The position numbers and the translations under genes are program-made. From NCBI GenBank assembly GCA_937996795.1, contig CALKUH010000023.1:1-35604 (forward strand): a stretch of 35,604 nucleotides of DNA. Reading direction: 5' to 3'. Of the stretch, positions 22,631 through 31,525 are shown in pieces. This DNA comes from an uncultured Verrucomicrobiota bacterium (GTDB lineage: Bacteria; Verrucomicrobiota; Kiritimatiellia; CAIVKH01). The notes under the pieces are model-generated. The model worked only from the letters and a program-made list of their open reading frames with translations, was not told the origin of the DNA and ran no database searches. The stretch's first letter is position 1; each line of letters opens with the position of its first letter.

Positions 22631-24457
22631 TCATCGCGCGGCCTCACCGGTGTTTACGGATTCAATCACGCGGGTGTAGGTGGCGCGGTAGAAGGAGGTC
22701 CAGTCGCGCATGTAGTCGAGGCGGTTGATGGTGCGGCCGATGCGGGGGGCGGAGCGCCAGGTGACCGGTTCCGGAACATCGGGCAGCGTGCCGAAGAGGG
22801 CGAGGGCCGCGCCTTGGCGGTCGGGTCCGCCGTTTCGCAGGATTTCGCGCCAGGCGGCCTGCATCTCCTCCGACGCGTTGAGGCACATCGCGCGGATCAG
22901 GTCGCGGTGGATGCCGAAATGCGCGCCGGTCCAGCGCGGGCGGTAGGTGAACTGCGTGGCGAGCGCGTAGGGGTTGATGTTCGGGTCGGCGAGATCGTCC
23001 GCCGCGTGCTGCAGGTGTTCGAGATGCAGGGCGTTCAGATCCGGGTCGTCCGACGGGAAGAACGTGCGCCGGATCGGGATGCGGCGCAGCGCGTATTTCA
23101 CCGGGCCGCCGGGCGTTCCGGGCCGGTAGGTCCACAGCTTCTGTCCGTCCTCGCCGAGGGTGAACTCGATGAACCGGATGGCGACCTCGCGGTGCGGCGC
23201 GCCGCGCAGCAGGCTGACCGGGTCGCAGCTCACGCCGGATCCGCCGGCGGGCGTGATGTAGCCCATGCGCTCGCTTCCGTCAGCGGCCCGCGTGCTCTGC
23301 GCCTGAAAGCGGCCATAGAAATCGATCGCGAGTCCCGCCGCCGCCGCGCCCATGCTGACATCGATCGGCACCTTGCTGGCCGAGTCCGTAAAGTAGCGCG
23401 CGTTGGCACCGATGCGCTGAACGAGGCGCACGCCGTTGATCCACCCCTGTTCAAGCGCCTGCTGGTAGGTCGCGGGCACGGTGTCCGGCAGGTCGCCGGG
23501 CGGAAGTTTCGCGGCGGCCATATCGGTTTCGAACCGGTCGATGTCCGCGTCGCTGAACCCTGCGGCGCGGATGGCGTCGTAGCATTGCTGGTGGATGATG
23601 AGTTCGAACGCCTTTGCGATGCTGCCGCTCTTCGTCGGGTCCGCGGCGCCGAGCTGGCGGAAGTAGCGCGGGTCGGCGAGGTCGGCCCAGCTCCGCGGCG
23701 CGTTCGTGATGCCGAGGTCGCGCAGCCGGTCGTAGTTGTAGCAGATGCCGAAGGTGCTGATGGCGTTCCCGAAAAAGGTCGCCGTGCGCCACGTTTCACC
23801 GGCGATGCGCGCGGGGATGAGGTCGCGCCCCTGTGCGTCGGTGAACAGGCCGGCGGGTTCCTGCCCGGCGGGCCACGGCGCGACGGTGAGGCCCTCGTCG
23901 AAGGCCTTATTGTGGTCGTATTCGCCGCCGCCGAAGAACAGGTCGATGCGCGCGCTGAACTGCGCCGCATCATCCGTGGCGCGAAACGCCTTGTAGAGAT
24001 CGCGCATCGTTTCCCACTGCGCGGCCTCGCGCGCGGCCCGCCGCTCGAAGGATTCGTCGTCCTCGCCTTCCGCGCGCACGGGCAGCGGCGGGTTCTGCAG
24101 GTTGAAGCGCCGGTCCACGAGCGCCTCGCCCGCGCCGACGGGCCAGTCGCGCCCCTGCGCCGTCCACCAGCCGCGCGCCGCGGCGATATAGGAGGCGGTC
24201 AGGTAGCGGCTGATTTCCGTCGTGCCGCCGATGGCGCGCCAGTCGATGCGGACGGGCCGCCCGTAGCGCGCCTCATGCCAGCGGGAGAAGGCGTGGGCGA
24301 ATTCGAAGCGGATCGCCTCGTTGTGCGGCGACACGATGATCAGTTCCGGGTCGCCCGGCTTCCACGCCGTCTGCTCCGCCGGCCGGCGCAGCAGGAAGGG
24401 CAGCGCGATGACCAGCGCGGCGGCGAGGAGGATGACGAGATTCCGTTTCATCGGCAT
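22631..24457 (-). CDS. ABC transporter substrate-binding protein, unusually long
   Basis: A 608-residue extracellular solute-binding protein with a hydrophobic N-terminal segment (RNLVILLAAALVIALPFLL) that may be a signal peptide or an anchor. ELIIVSPHNEAIRFEFAHAF starts the first lobe. GNAISTFGICYNYDRL with RSWADLADPRYF is the hallmark of the FbpA/AfuA/PotD type, and SCDPVSLLRGAPHREVAIRFIEFTL lies in the C-terminal part. Typical FbpA-like proteins are about 330-360 residues, so this one carries large extra regions, notably about 100-200 and after about 430. It lies between the ATPase and permease genes. The substrate is not clear from sequence. Confidence 0.8.
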   Translation of the reverse strand: MPMKRNLVILLAAALVIALPFLLRRPAEQTAWKPGDPELIIVSPHNEAIRFEFAHAFSRWHEARYGRPVRIDWRAIGGTTEISRYLTASYIAAARGWWTAQGRDWPVGAGEALVDRRFNLQNPPLPVRAEGEDDESFERRAAREAAQWETMRDLYKAFRATDDAAQFSARIDLFFGGGEYDHNKAFDEGLTVAPWPAGQEPAGLFTDAQGRDLIPARIAGETWRTATFFGNAISTFGICYNYDRLRDLGITNAPRSWADLADPRYFRQLGAADPTKSGSIAKAFELIIHQQCYDAIRAAGFSDADIDRFETDMAAAKLPPGDLPDTVPATYQQALEQGWINGVRLVQRIGANARYFTDSASKVPIDVSMGAAAAGLAIDFYGRFQAQSTRAADGSERMGYITPAGGSGVSCDPVSLLRGAPHREVAIRFIEFTLGEDGQKLWTYRPGTPGGPVKYALRRIPIRRTFFPSDDPDLNALHLEHLQHAADDLADPNINPYALATQFTYRPRWTGAHFGIHRDLIRAMCLNASEEMQAAWREILRNGGPDRQGAALALFGTLPDVPEPVTWRSAPRIGRTINRLDYMRDWTSFYRATYTRVIESVNTGEAAR

Positions 24458-24458
24458 T

Positions 24459-24487
24459 TACCACGGAGCGCACGGAGACACGAAGAC
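24459..24487. repeat. ACCACGGAG-word dispersed repeat
   Basis: ACCACGGAGCGCACGGAG is followed by ACACGAAGACGG, just upstream of the binding-protein start. The first 16 bases recur as the reverse complement near 32592-32607. Confidence 0.55.
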
Positions 24488-24507
24488 GGGGGTGGGATTG
24501 GGTTTTG

Positions 24508-24535
24508 AGTCATGTGCCCCTTTGTGCCTGTGTCC
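24508..24535. repeat. GGCACA-word dispersed repeat
   Basis: Read on the minus strand it is GGGACACAGGCACAAAGG followed by GGCACATG. It resembles 4497-4530. It lies between the ATPase stop and the binding-protein start. Confidence 0.45.
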
Positions 24536-24544
24536 CATCTTCCG

Positions 24545-25636
24545 TCAACCCGTCAGCACCACGGCGTTGCCGGGGCGGAACCAGAATTGCACGTCCTTCA
24601 CCTCGTCGTCGTGCGTGACCATTTTGGGGTTCAGCTCGAACACCTTGAGCACGACGTCCTGCGCCCCGGGCACCGGGACGTTGATCAGGTGCTGCGCCAT
24701 TTCGCCGAGGTAGACCGTGTCGTGCGCCGCGCCGCGGAAGACATTGGTCGGGTCCTTGGGCTCCGTGCCGGCGTGGATGACCTCGGGTCGCAGCGAGAGG
24801 GTGATGGCCTGGTTCGGGCGGAGCGGCTCGCGCGGAAGCGCCGTGGACACGACGCGCCCGATCGGCGTGTCGAGCGTGGCCTGTCCGTCGTCCACCGACA
24901 GCACGCGACCCTCGATAAAATTGGTTTCGCCGATGAAGTTCGCCACAAAGCGGTTCACGGGGCGGCGGTAGACCTCCTCCGGAGACCCGCATTGCTGGAT
25001 GATGCCCTTGTCGAGGATGGCCATGCGGTCGGCGATGGAGAGGGCTTCCTTCTGGTCGTGCGTGACGTAGATCGCGGTCAGGCCGGCCTGCTTGCAGATG
25101 CGCCGGATCTCGGTGCGCATGTCGAGGCGCAGCTTGGCGTCGAGGTTCGAGAGCGGTTCGTCGAGCAGCAGGCATTGCGGGCGGATGACGAGCGCGCGGG
25201 CGAGCGCGACGCGTTGCTGCTGGCCGCCGGAGAGCTGGTTCGGTTTGTACTGCGCGCGGTCGCTCATCTTCACCATCGCGAGCGCCTCGGCGACGCGCTG
25301 GTCGATCTCGGCTTTGGAAATCTTGCGCAGTTCGAGGCCGAACGCGACGTTCTGCGCCACGGTCATGTGCGGCCAGAGCGCGTAGCTCTGGAAGACCATG
25401 CCCGTGTCGCGCTCATCCGGCGCGAGGCGCGTCACGTCGCGATCGCCGATGCGGATCGCGCCGTGCTCCGGGATGTAGAAGCCGGCGATGGAGCGCAGCA
25501 GCGTGGTCTTCCCGCATCCGCTGGGCCCCAGCAGGAAGAAGAGTTCGCCCGGCTCGATCGTGAGCGTGATGCGGTCCACGACCGTGAGGTCGCCGAAGCG
25601 TTTGGTGACAGTGTCGAGTCGTACAGCGACGGCCAT
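24545..25636 (-). CDS. ABC transporter ATP-binding protein (FbpC/PotA type)
   Basis: A 363-residue ATPase. Walker A GPSGCGKT is at 37-44, the Q-loop Gln at 83 (VFQSYALWPHM), signature LSGGQ at 135-139, Walker B LLLDE at 156-160, and the switch His193 in VTHDQKEAL. A C-terminal TOBE region (about 235-363) is present, as in FbpC, PotA and UgpC. It powers the importer formed with the downstream binding protein and permease. It starts 130 bases after the MFS gene on the same strand. Confidence 0.92.
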   Translation of the reverse strand: MAVAVRLDTVTKRFGDLTVVDRITLTIEPGELFFLLGPSGCGKTTLLRSIAGFYIPEHGAIRIGDRDVTRLAPDERDTGMVFQSYALWPHMTVAQNVAFGLELRKISKAEIDQRVAEALAMVKMSDRAQYKPNQLSGGQQQRVALARALVIRPQCLLLDEPLSNLDAKLRLDMRTEIRRICKQAGLTAIYVTHDQKEALSIADRMAILDKGIIQQCGSPEEVYRRPVNRFVANFIGETNFIEGRVLSVDDGQATLDTPIGRVVSTALPREPLRPNQAITLSLRPEVIHAGTEPKDPTNVFRGAAHDTVYLGEMAQHLINVPVPGAQDVVLKVFELNPKMVTHDDEVKDVQFWFRPGNAVVLTG

Positions 25637-25766
25637 AGGGTGCTCCCTGGAACCGGCAAAGGGTGTACCGCCCGCGTCCCGCGGTCAAGACGGGTCGGAG
25701 GGGCTAACGGAGTTCTAACAGAGGGGGGAGTAACCATGAACCCCGATGGTGGAGGCCTGCTCCGCG

Positions 25767-27224
25767 CTAGGCTGGGCGCGCGGCGGCGGCCATGCGCTTC
25801 TGTTTGCGCATGACGGCGAGCATCGCGAGGCCGCCGAGGATGCCGAAGCCGGCCATGATGGCGTACCAGAAGGTCCACCCGTACTGATCCTTGGTGGCGT
25901 CGAGGACGCGGCCGGTGATGAAGAGAGAGAGGGCGCCGCCGTAGTATTGGAACGAGTCGATGACGCCCGCCGCGAAGCCGGCCATCTTCTTGCCGCCGAT
26001 GTCCATCGGGGCCGCGGCGCCGACGATCGAGTGGGTCGAATTGGCCGTGAGCGCGATCATGATCAGGATCGCGCACCCCGCGACCACGCCGCCCGCCGTC
26101 GGGCCGACGAGGCCTTTTAGCAGGATGACGGCCGCGGTGCCGATGACCACCGCCTCCAGGAAATACAGCGTCATCGCGACCGGCGAGCGATGGCCCTTGA
26201 AGTACTTGTCCGAGATATAGCCCGACGCCAGCGAGCCCGCGACGGCGGCCATCGGCATGAGGGCCAGCGTCCACGCGACGATTCCCGGGATGTTGGACTT
26301 CATGTCCATGCCGAGCTGTTCCTGGAAATAGAGGACCGCGAGGTGATCCGAACTGGACCGTACCGCGCCGGTGCAGGCGTAGGCCGCGGCATAGAACCAG
26401 ACGAGCGGGTGGGTGAAGATGGTCTTGAAGGATTCGCGGAGGCTGACCGTGACGCCGGCCGAGTTGTCGAGTTCGTCCTCGATCACGCCGGGATAGCCGG
26501 CCTCATCGGGCGATTGCTTCGCGCCGATGGCCATGCAGATGGCGACGACAAGGGTGACCAGCGGCGGCAGGATAAAGAGCCAGCGCCATTCGCCCTTCGC
26601 GATGACGAAGCCGCCGATGACGATGCCCGCGAGGATGGCCTTTGAGAGCTTCGCGCTCAGGACCTGCCCCATCTGGATCATGAACCCGAAGATGCCGGCG
26701 AAGGTGCCGCGCTCCGTGCGGCGGAACCACGCGGCGTTCACCTTCACCATGCCCGGCGCCCCGAACGACTGGAACCAGCCGTTGACCAGCCAGATGATGG
26801 ATATGGCGAGGAAGGCCGGGTCGATGGAGTTGGCGCCGAACACGAGTTTGGCCGTGGCGGCCAGCGCGCCGCCGACCAGCAGCAGCGGGGCGAGGCCGAG
26901 CAGCAGGTTGACGACAATGGTGCCGAACGCGCCGATGAGCATCGAGCGTTTGCCGCCGATGCGATCGCACAGCAGGCCGTTGACCAGCTGGCCCGTGCCA
27001 TACGTCAACGACCAGATGGCAATCATGTCCGCGATTTGCGTCGTCGTGAAGCCGAACTCCGCCTGCATGCCCGGCGTGGCGAACCGGAAATTGTACCGGC
27101 ACATGTAGTAGGTCGCATACATCGCGCCGAGCAGGCCCCAGTTGAGGCCGCGCCGACGACGGAATCCGGGGGGATACGACGCAGGGGTGGCGGACGATGC
27201 GGCGGTCGAATCAACGTGCGACAT
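25767..27224 (-). CDS. MFS transporter of the organophosphate:phosphate antiporter (GlpT/UhpT) family
   Basis: A 485-residue protein with about 12 membrane segments. The OPA family is shown by the start of the first segment (MYATYYMCRYNFRFATPGM), the loop CDRIGGKRSMLIGAFGT, and the later GKKMAGFAAGVIDSFQYYGGAL with GWTFWYAIM. GlpT, UhpT and UhpC exchange organophosphates for phosphate or sense them. The conserved Arg in MCRYNFR fits a phosphate-binding position. It is the first gene of a minus-strand run with the FbpABC-like genes. The ribosome-binding AGGA lies inside a small palindrome touching the ATG (27224-27239). Confidence 0.85.
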   Translation of the reverse strand: MSHVDSTAASSATPASYPPGFRRRRGLNWGLLGAMYATYYMCRYNFRFATPGMQAEFGFTTTQIADMIAIWSLTYGTGQLVNGLLCDRIGGKRSMLIGAFGTIVVNLLLGLAPLLLVGGALAATAKLVFGANSIDPAFLAISIIWLVNGWFQSFGAPGMVKVNAAWFRRTERGTFAGIFGFMIQMGQVLSAKLSKAILAGIVIGGFVIAKGEWRWLFILPPLVTLVVAICMAIGAKQSPDEAGYPGVIEDELDNSAGVTVSLRESFKTIFTHPLVWFYAAAYACTGAVRSSSDHLAVLYFQEQLGMDMKSNIPGIVAWTLALMPMAAVAGSLASGYISDKYFKGHRSPVAMTLYFLEAVVIGTAAVILLKGLVGPTAGGVVAGCAILIMIALTANSTHSIVGAAAPMDIGGKKMAGFAAGVIDSFQYYGGALSLFITGRVLDATKDQYGWTFWYAIMAGFGILGGLAMLAVMRKQKRMAAAARPA

Positions 27225-27271
27225 GTTAGAATCCTAACAATTCATCGCCATCGGGGGAATCAAAAAAGGAA

Positions 27272-28252
27272 TCAGGGTGCGACGGGGCGCTCGAAATAGA
27301 TGAAGCGGTTCCGGAAGTCGAAGGTGACGCGGTAGCGGGAGAGCAGGCCGCGGCCGATGCGCGGGTAGTCGATGTCGCCGAGGCCGAGGTCGCGGGCGGA
27401 CTGTACGCTCACGTTGGGCGGGAAGATCAGGTCGCCGGCCGACAGGCGGCGGACGGTCGGCTCGGGCGGGTCGTTCAACGCGAGTTCGAAGGCGCCGCCG
27501 GTGTCGAGGACGAAGGTCATCGGCTCGCCGTTCAGTGTGCCCTCAACGCCCAGCACGCCGCGCACATCGCGGAGCGGCAGGCGCGCGAGGAAGAGGTCCT
27601 CCACCGGCCCGCCGTAGGGCGTGGTGGCGGAGAACAGCGCCGAGCGGTTGGCGAAATCGAGCTGCACATAGCTGAACGCGCGGAGGAAGGGCAGCCCGAG
27701 AACGGCTTGCGGGACCGGGTCCTGCATCCAGCGCGCGGGGGGGCCGAGCGGGCCGGTGGCGGCGCGGACGTGGAAGACGGAGTTTTCCACATGGAGCTTG
27801 TCGAGCAGCACCTTGTGCAGCAGGCCCGCGTAGCCGCCGATCTCGTCGTACACATGGGCTGCGTTCGCCTTGAAGGGGTCGGGTCCGGCGAGGGAGACGA
27901 TGCCGAGCGCGGGGGCGAGCGACAGGATGATCCAGTTTTCGCGCGAGCTGGTGTCGAGCAGCGCCGGAATTTCCTTCACGCTGCGCGCGGTGAGGCCGAT
28001 AAGCGGCGCGTCGGCGTCGCCGACGCCGGTGAACGGCATCCGCGCCGCCTGCCCGGTGTGCAACCGGTGCGCGCCGGCGAAGACGGGGCCCCGCTCGGTG
28101 CTGTAGACCGTAAGGCCGAAGGCCTGCGGCGGGCGGGCGCGGGCGAAGAGCGCCTGGGTCTGCTGTGTATTCAGCGGAATGATGTGCTCGTCAGGCGTCG
28201 TGGCGCAGCCGGCCAGCAGCAGGAGCAGGGGGAGCAGAAACGTGCGGTGCAT
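27272..28252 (-). CDS. Lipoprotein with two retropepsin-like aspartic protease lobes
   Basis: A 326-residue predicted lipoprotein. MHRTFLLPLLLLLAGCA has the lipobox LAGC with Cys16. Two similar halves follow. The first has PALLDTSSREN with Asp100 and ends in VLGLPFLRAFSYVQLDF. The second has FVLDTGGAFELAL with Asp250 and ends in IGRGLLSRYRVTFDF. Each pair (D-T-S/G, then a hydrophobic-Gly strand and a D-F) is the pattern of a retropepsin domain, which normally dimerises to bring two Asp together. Here one chain could form both halves. The start at 28252 puts the lipobox at the N-terminus; the frame is open further upstream to 28348. The substrate is unknown. Confidence 0.7.
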   Translation of the reverse strand: MHRTFLLPLLLLLAGCATTPDEHIIPLNTQQTQALFARARPPQAFGLTVYSTERGPVFAGAHRLHTGQAARMPFTGVGDADAPLIGLTARSVKEIPALLDTSSRENWIILSLAPALGIVSLAGPDPFKANAAHVYDEIGGYAGLLHKVLLDKLHVENSVFHVRAATGPLGPPARWMQDPVPQAVLGLPFLRAFSYVQLDFANRSALFSATTPYGGPVEDLFLARLPLRDVRGVLGVEGTLNGEPMTFVLDTGGAFELALNDPPEPTVRRLSAGDLIFPPNVSVQSARDLGLGDIDYPRIGRGLLSRYRVTFDFRNRFIYFERPVAP

Positions 28253-28381
28253 GCCGGGCAGGGTAGCGGGATGACGCGCGGAGGCAAGCAGAACAGGGGT
28301 TTCCGCTCCCGCAGATTTTGCGCGCCGGGGATTGATGCTGCCGGACAAAATAGCGTATAAACGCTTTTTCCTTCACAAAAT

Positions 28382-31300
28382 ATGAAATCCTCCCCGTCCT
28401 CCTCCCTCACGCCCTGGCTCGGCCGCGGCCTGTTCATCGGTTCGCTGCTGCTCTATGTGCTGACGTTGAGCCCCGGATTTTTCCCCGGCGCGTCGGCGTC
28501 CTTCGTCGCGGCGCACACGGGCGTCAATCCGTTCCCCCCGCTGGTCAACCACGTGTGGGGGTGGGTGATCCAGCTCGCCTCGCTGCTTCCGCTGGGGCCG
28601 CTGGCGGTGCGGGTCCACCTCGTCGGCGCGTTGTCGTGCGCGGCCTCGGTCTGGTTCCTGTTCCAGATCATGCTGCGCCTGCGCTATCCCGTTTCGTTTG
28701 AGAACGGGTTGCCGCGCGGCGTGGCCGCGCGGGCGCGTCTGTTCTCCGCGCTGGTCGCGGCGCTGGTGCTGGCGACGGCGGTCCCGTTCTGGATGGTGGC
28801 GACGCGCGCGCACCCGCTGGCGTTCGGCCTGATGCTGATGCTCGGGGCGTTCCATCTCCTGCTCCGCTATGGCGAGAACGGGCGCCTGGGGTTCCTCAAC
28901 GCCGCGGTGCTGGTGTATGCGATCGGCATCAACGACTTCGCGACGCTGGTGCTGTTCCTGCCGGTCTTCGGCCTGCTCACGCTCTACTACCTCCACCTGC
29001 ACGGGCGGTTGCGCGCCGGCGTGGTGCTGCGGCTGCTGGGCCTCGCGCTGCTGGGCCTCGCGCCGCAGTTCATCGCGGCGGCGCTCTACATGCGGAGCGA
29101 CGCCTACGAGTGGCGGATGTTTTCGCACTACGGCCAGGTGCTCTGGTACATGTGGCGCGACCAGTACCTGCTGGTGATCCGCGGCCTGCCGCGCGTCGGC
29201 TGGCTCACCGTCGGCGTCGTCAGCCTCGTGCCCTGGGTCGTCGTCTACGTCCTGGGCATCGGCCGCCGGTCCGCGTCCGCCGGCGCGTGGCTCGGCACGG
29301 CGATCCTCTGCGCGCTGCTCAGCGTGTTGTCGGGACTGGTCCTGCTGAACATTGTCATTTCCCCCTGGTCGATGACGCGCGACAACCCGCTGCTCGTCAC
29401 GCCCTATGTGCTGATCGCGATGTGGACCGGCGCGCTGGCCGCCTTCTGGCTCGCGACGCTGCAGCGCCCGGAGCGCGGCATCTGGCCGCGCATCGGGCAG
29501 GGATTCGCCGCCGTCCTGCTGCTCGCGCTGCTCGCGCTCGGTGTGCGCAACGGCGCGCTCGCCGAGGGGCGCTCCGGCCGCTGGTTCGCGCAGTACGCGC
29601 GCGAGGTGGTGGACCGGCTCGACGGCCGCACGATGCTGATTTCCAGCGGTGCGCTCGACGACCTGATCCTGCTGGAGGCGCGCGCGCGCCGCGTCCCGCT
29701 CGAGATCATCAACCTGCGCGCGAGCCAGCAGCTTTCCTACCGCCGCTACGTCGCCTCTCTCTTCGACGAACCGCGCTACAAGAGCCTCGCCGAGGTCGGC
29801 GTGCAGCCGCTGCTCGTGGAGTGGTTCGCGCGCGGGAGCAACGTCGCCTCGCGCGTCGGCGTGCTCGATGTCGCGGACCTGTGGATGGCCGCGGGCCTGA
29901 TCGGCGATCCGCGCGGACCGCTCTATCTCGGGCGCGCCCCGGACCAGGCGCCCGACGCGGACGCGCTCGCCGCGGATAACCGCGCCTATTGGGCGTCGTT
30001 CGCGGAGCCGCTGTCGCGCGCGCGGACGCCGGAGCATCATCCCGCCCAAACCGGATTCCGCGTGATGGCGATGCAATCCTCCAAGGCCGCCAACAACCTC
30101 GGCGTCCTGTGGGAGGAACTCGCGCGCGACGAATGGGCCGCCGAGGCCTACCTGGCGTCGCGCCAGTTCGACACGAACAACATCAGCGCGCTCGTCAACC
30201 TCCACGCGCTGCGCCAGCGCCAGGGCCACGCCGATGCCGCCACGCTGGAGGCGCAGCTCAACGCCGTCACGACGCAGGAGGCCGTGAAGCGCCGCCTCTG
30301 GTCGCTGTCCTACCACTACGGGACCATCCGCAGCCCCGAACTGTACGCGAGCCGCGGATGGGCGTGGGCGATGTCCGGCAAGCCGGCGCTCGCCGCGCAG
30401 GACATGCGCAAGGCGCTCGACCTCGGCGGCGAAAGCAGCGCGCTGCGCCTCGCCCTCACCGCGCTCGACGCCGCGCAGGACGGGCCCGCCGCGACGGAGG
30501 ATTTCCTGCACGCCGAGCTGGAGCGCGACCCGAAGAACAAGGACGCACTGCTCGGCCTCTACCGGATCGCGCTGCAGCGCGGCCAGTTCGCCATCGCGCG
30601 CGGGCACCTCCAGCGCCTCCGTGAGGTTGGCGGCGCCGCGGAGGGCGTGCAGCTGGAGGAGGTCCTGCTCGACGTGCTCTCCGGCCAGACGGAGAAAGCC
30701 GCAGCGGCCCTCAAGGACCTCGTCGCGAAGAAGCCCGACGATTTGCGCGCCTGGGCCGCCCTCGCCGTCGTGGCCGGCGAACGCAAGGACGCGCAGACCG
30801 TGCGGGACGCGCTGGACCGCCTGCAGCAGGCCCGCCGCGCCTCACCCGCCGTCCGCTTCATGGCCGCCCAGGTCGCCGCGCAGCAGGGTGACCGCGCCGG
30901 TGCGCGCGCGCAATTGGACCAGGTGCTGCGCCAGCAGCCGAACCATGCGCCCGCGCTCGACCTGATGATCCGCCTGCTCATGGCCGAAGGCGACCGCGAA
31001 ACCGCCGAGGGCTACGTCGACCGGCTGATCAACGCGGAACCCAACCACGCGTTCGGCAACTACATGCTCGGCGCCTTCCAGGCCATGCGCGGCCAGTATG
31101 CGCTCGCCGAATCCTCCTACCGCGCAAGCCTCCAGGCCCGGCGCGCGCCCGAGGCGCTCAACGACCTCGCCTATGTCCTCGCGCGCCAGAACCGGCACGA
31201 GGAGGCCCTCCCGATCATCGAGGAGTGCCTGCGCGCCTCCGACCTCAACGGCGCCGCGTGGAGCACCTACGGCATCGTCCTGCTCGCGAACAAACGCCTC

Positions 31301-31504
31301 GACGAGGCGGAGACGGCCTTGCAGCAGGCGCTCACCAACAACCCCGAATCGCCCGAGGTGCAGCTCAACCTCGCGCTCCTGTATGAACAAAAGGGACAGG
31401 GCGGTGACGCTTTGAAGCTGGCCGAGAGCATCACGCCGCGCACCGGTGAATTGTTGCGCGACGACCAGGACCGCCTGCGCGATCTGCTCAAACGGCTGCG
31501 CTGA
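28382..31504 (+). CDS. DUF2723 (TMEM260-like) membrane protein with C-terminal TPRs
   Basis: A 1040-residue protein. The N-terminal half is a multi-span membrane region starting LFIGSLLLYVLTLSPGFFPG, the DUF2723 entry motif, followed by NPFPPLVNHVWGWV, the equivalent of the family's HPPGYPL-type segment. From about 565 to the end come tandem TPR units (for example NNLGVLWEELARDEWAAEAY and NLALLYEQKGQGGDALKLAE). Eukaryotic TMEM260 is an O-mannosyltransferase, so a GT-C transfer role is plausible. The acidic residues I expect after FPG in the first loop are replaced by ASASFVAAH, so activity is uncertain. It is divergent from the retropepsin lipoprotein gene and followed by a mannose-6-phosphate isomerase gene. 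Confidence 0.78.
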   Translation: MKSSPSSSLTPWLGRGLFIGSLLLYVLTLSPGFFPGASASFVAAHTGVNPFPPLVNHVWGWVIQLASLLPLGPLAVRVHLVGALSCAASVWFLFQIMLRLRYPVSFENGLPRGVAARARLFSALVAALVLATAVPFWMVATRAHPLAFGLMLMLGAFHLLLRYGENGRLGFLNAAVLVYAIGINDFATLVLFLPVFGLLTLYYLHLHGRLRAGVVLRLLGLALLGLAPQFIAAALYMRSDAYEWRMFSHYGQVLWYMWRDQYLLVIRGLPRVGWLTVGVVSLVPWVVVYVLGIGRRSASAGAWLGTAILCALLSVLSGLVLLNIVISPWSMTRDNPLLVTPYVLIAMWTGALAAFWLATLQRPERGIWPRIGQGFAAVLLLALLALGVRNGALAEGRSGRWFAQYAREVVDRLDGRTMLISSGALDDLILLEARARRVPLEIINLRASQQLSYRRYVASLFDEPRYKSLAEVGVQPLLVEWFARGSNVASRVGVLDVADLWMAAGLIGDPRGPLYLGRAPDQAPDADALAADNRAYWASFAEPLSRARTPEHHPAQTGFRVMAMQSSKAANNLGVLWEELARDEWAAEAYLASRQFDTNNISALVNLHALRQRQGHADAATLEAQLNAVTTQEAVKRRLWSLSYHYGTIRSPELYASRGWAWAMSGKPALAAQDMRKALDLGGESSALRLALTALDAAQDGPAATEDFLHAELERDPKNKDALLGLYRIALQRGQFAIARGHLQRLREVGGAAEGVQLEEVLLDVLSGQTEKAAAALKDLVAKKPDDLRAWAALAVVAGERKDAQTVRDALDRLQQARRASPAVRFMAAQVAAQQGDRAGARAQLDQVLRQQPNHAPALDLMIRLLMAEGDRETAEGYVDRLINAEPNHAFGNYMLGAFQAMRGQYALAESSYRASLQARRAPEALNDLAYVLARQNRHEEALPIIEECLRASDLNGAAWSTYGIVLLANKRLDEAETALQQALTNNPESPEVQLNLALLYEQKGQGGDALKLAESITPRTGELLRDDQDRLRDLLKRLR

Positions 31505-31525
31505 ACCTCCATCGATTGCCGTGCC

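Noticed and set aside
22601..24508. Long plus-strand frame opposite the binding-protein gene, and similar ones at 16382, 17856, 20743 and 32704
   Set aside because: All are antisense to well-recognised genes and have Arg/Gly/Ala-rich composition without conserved motifs.
27224..27239. TGTTAGAATCCTAACA palindrome as an operator for the MFS gene
   Set aside because: It touches the start codon and contains the likely ribosome-binding AGGA. A TGTTAGAA half-word recurs at 25713-25720, but that is too little to claim a shared operator.
28373..30607. 744-codon minus-strand open frame opposite the DUF2723-TPR gene
   Set aside because: It is a shadow of strong third-position GC bias. The protein is a low-complexity run of Arg, Ala, Gly and Glu with no family signature, while the plus strand encodes a clear DUF2723-TPR protein.
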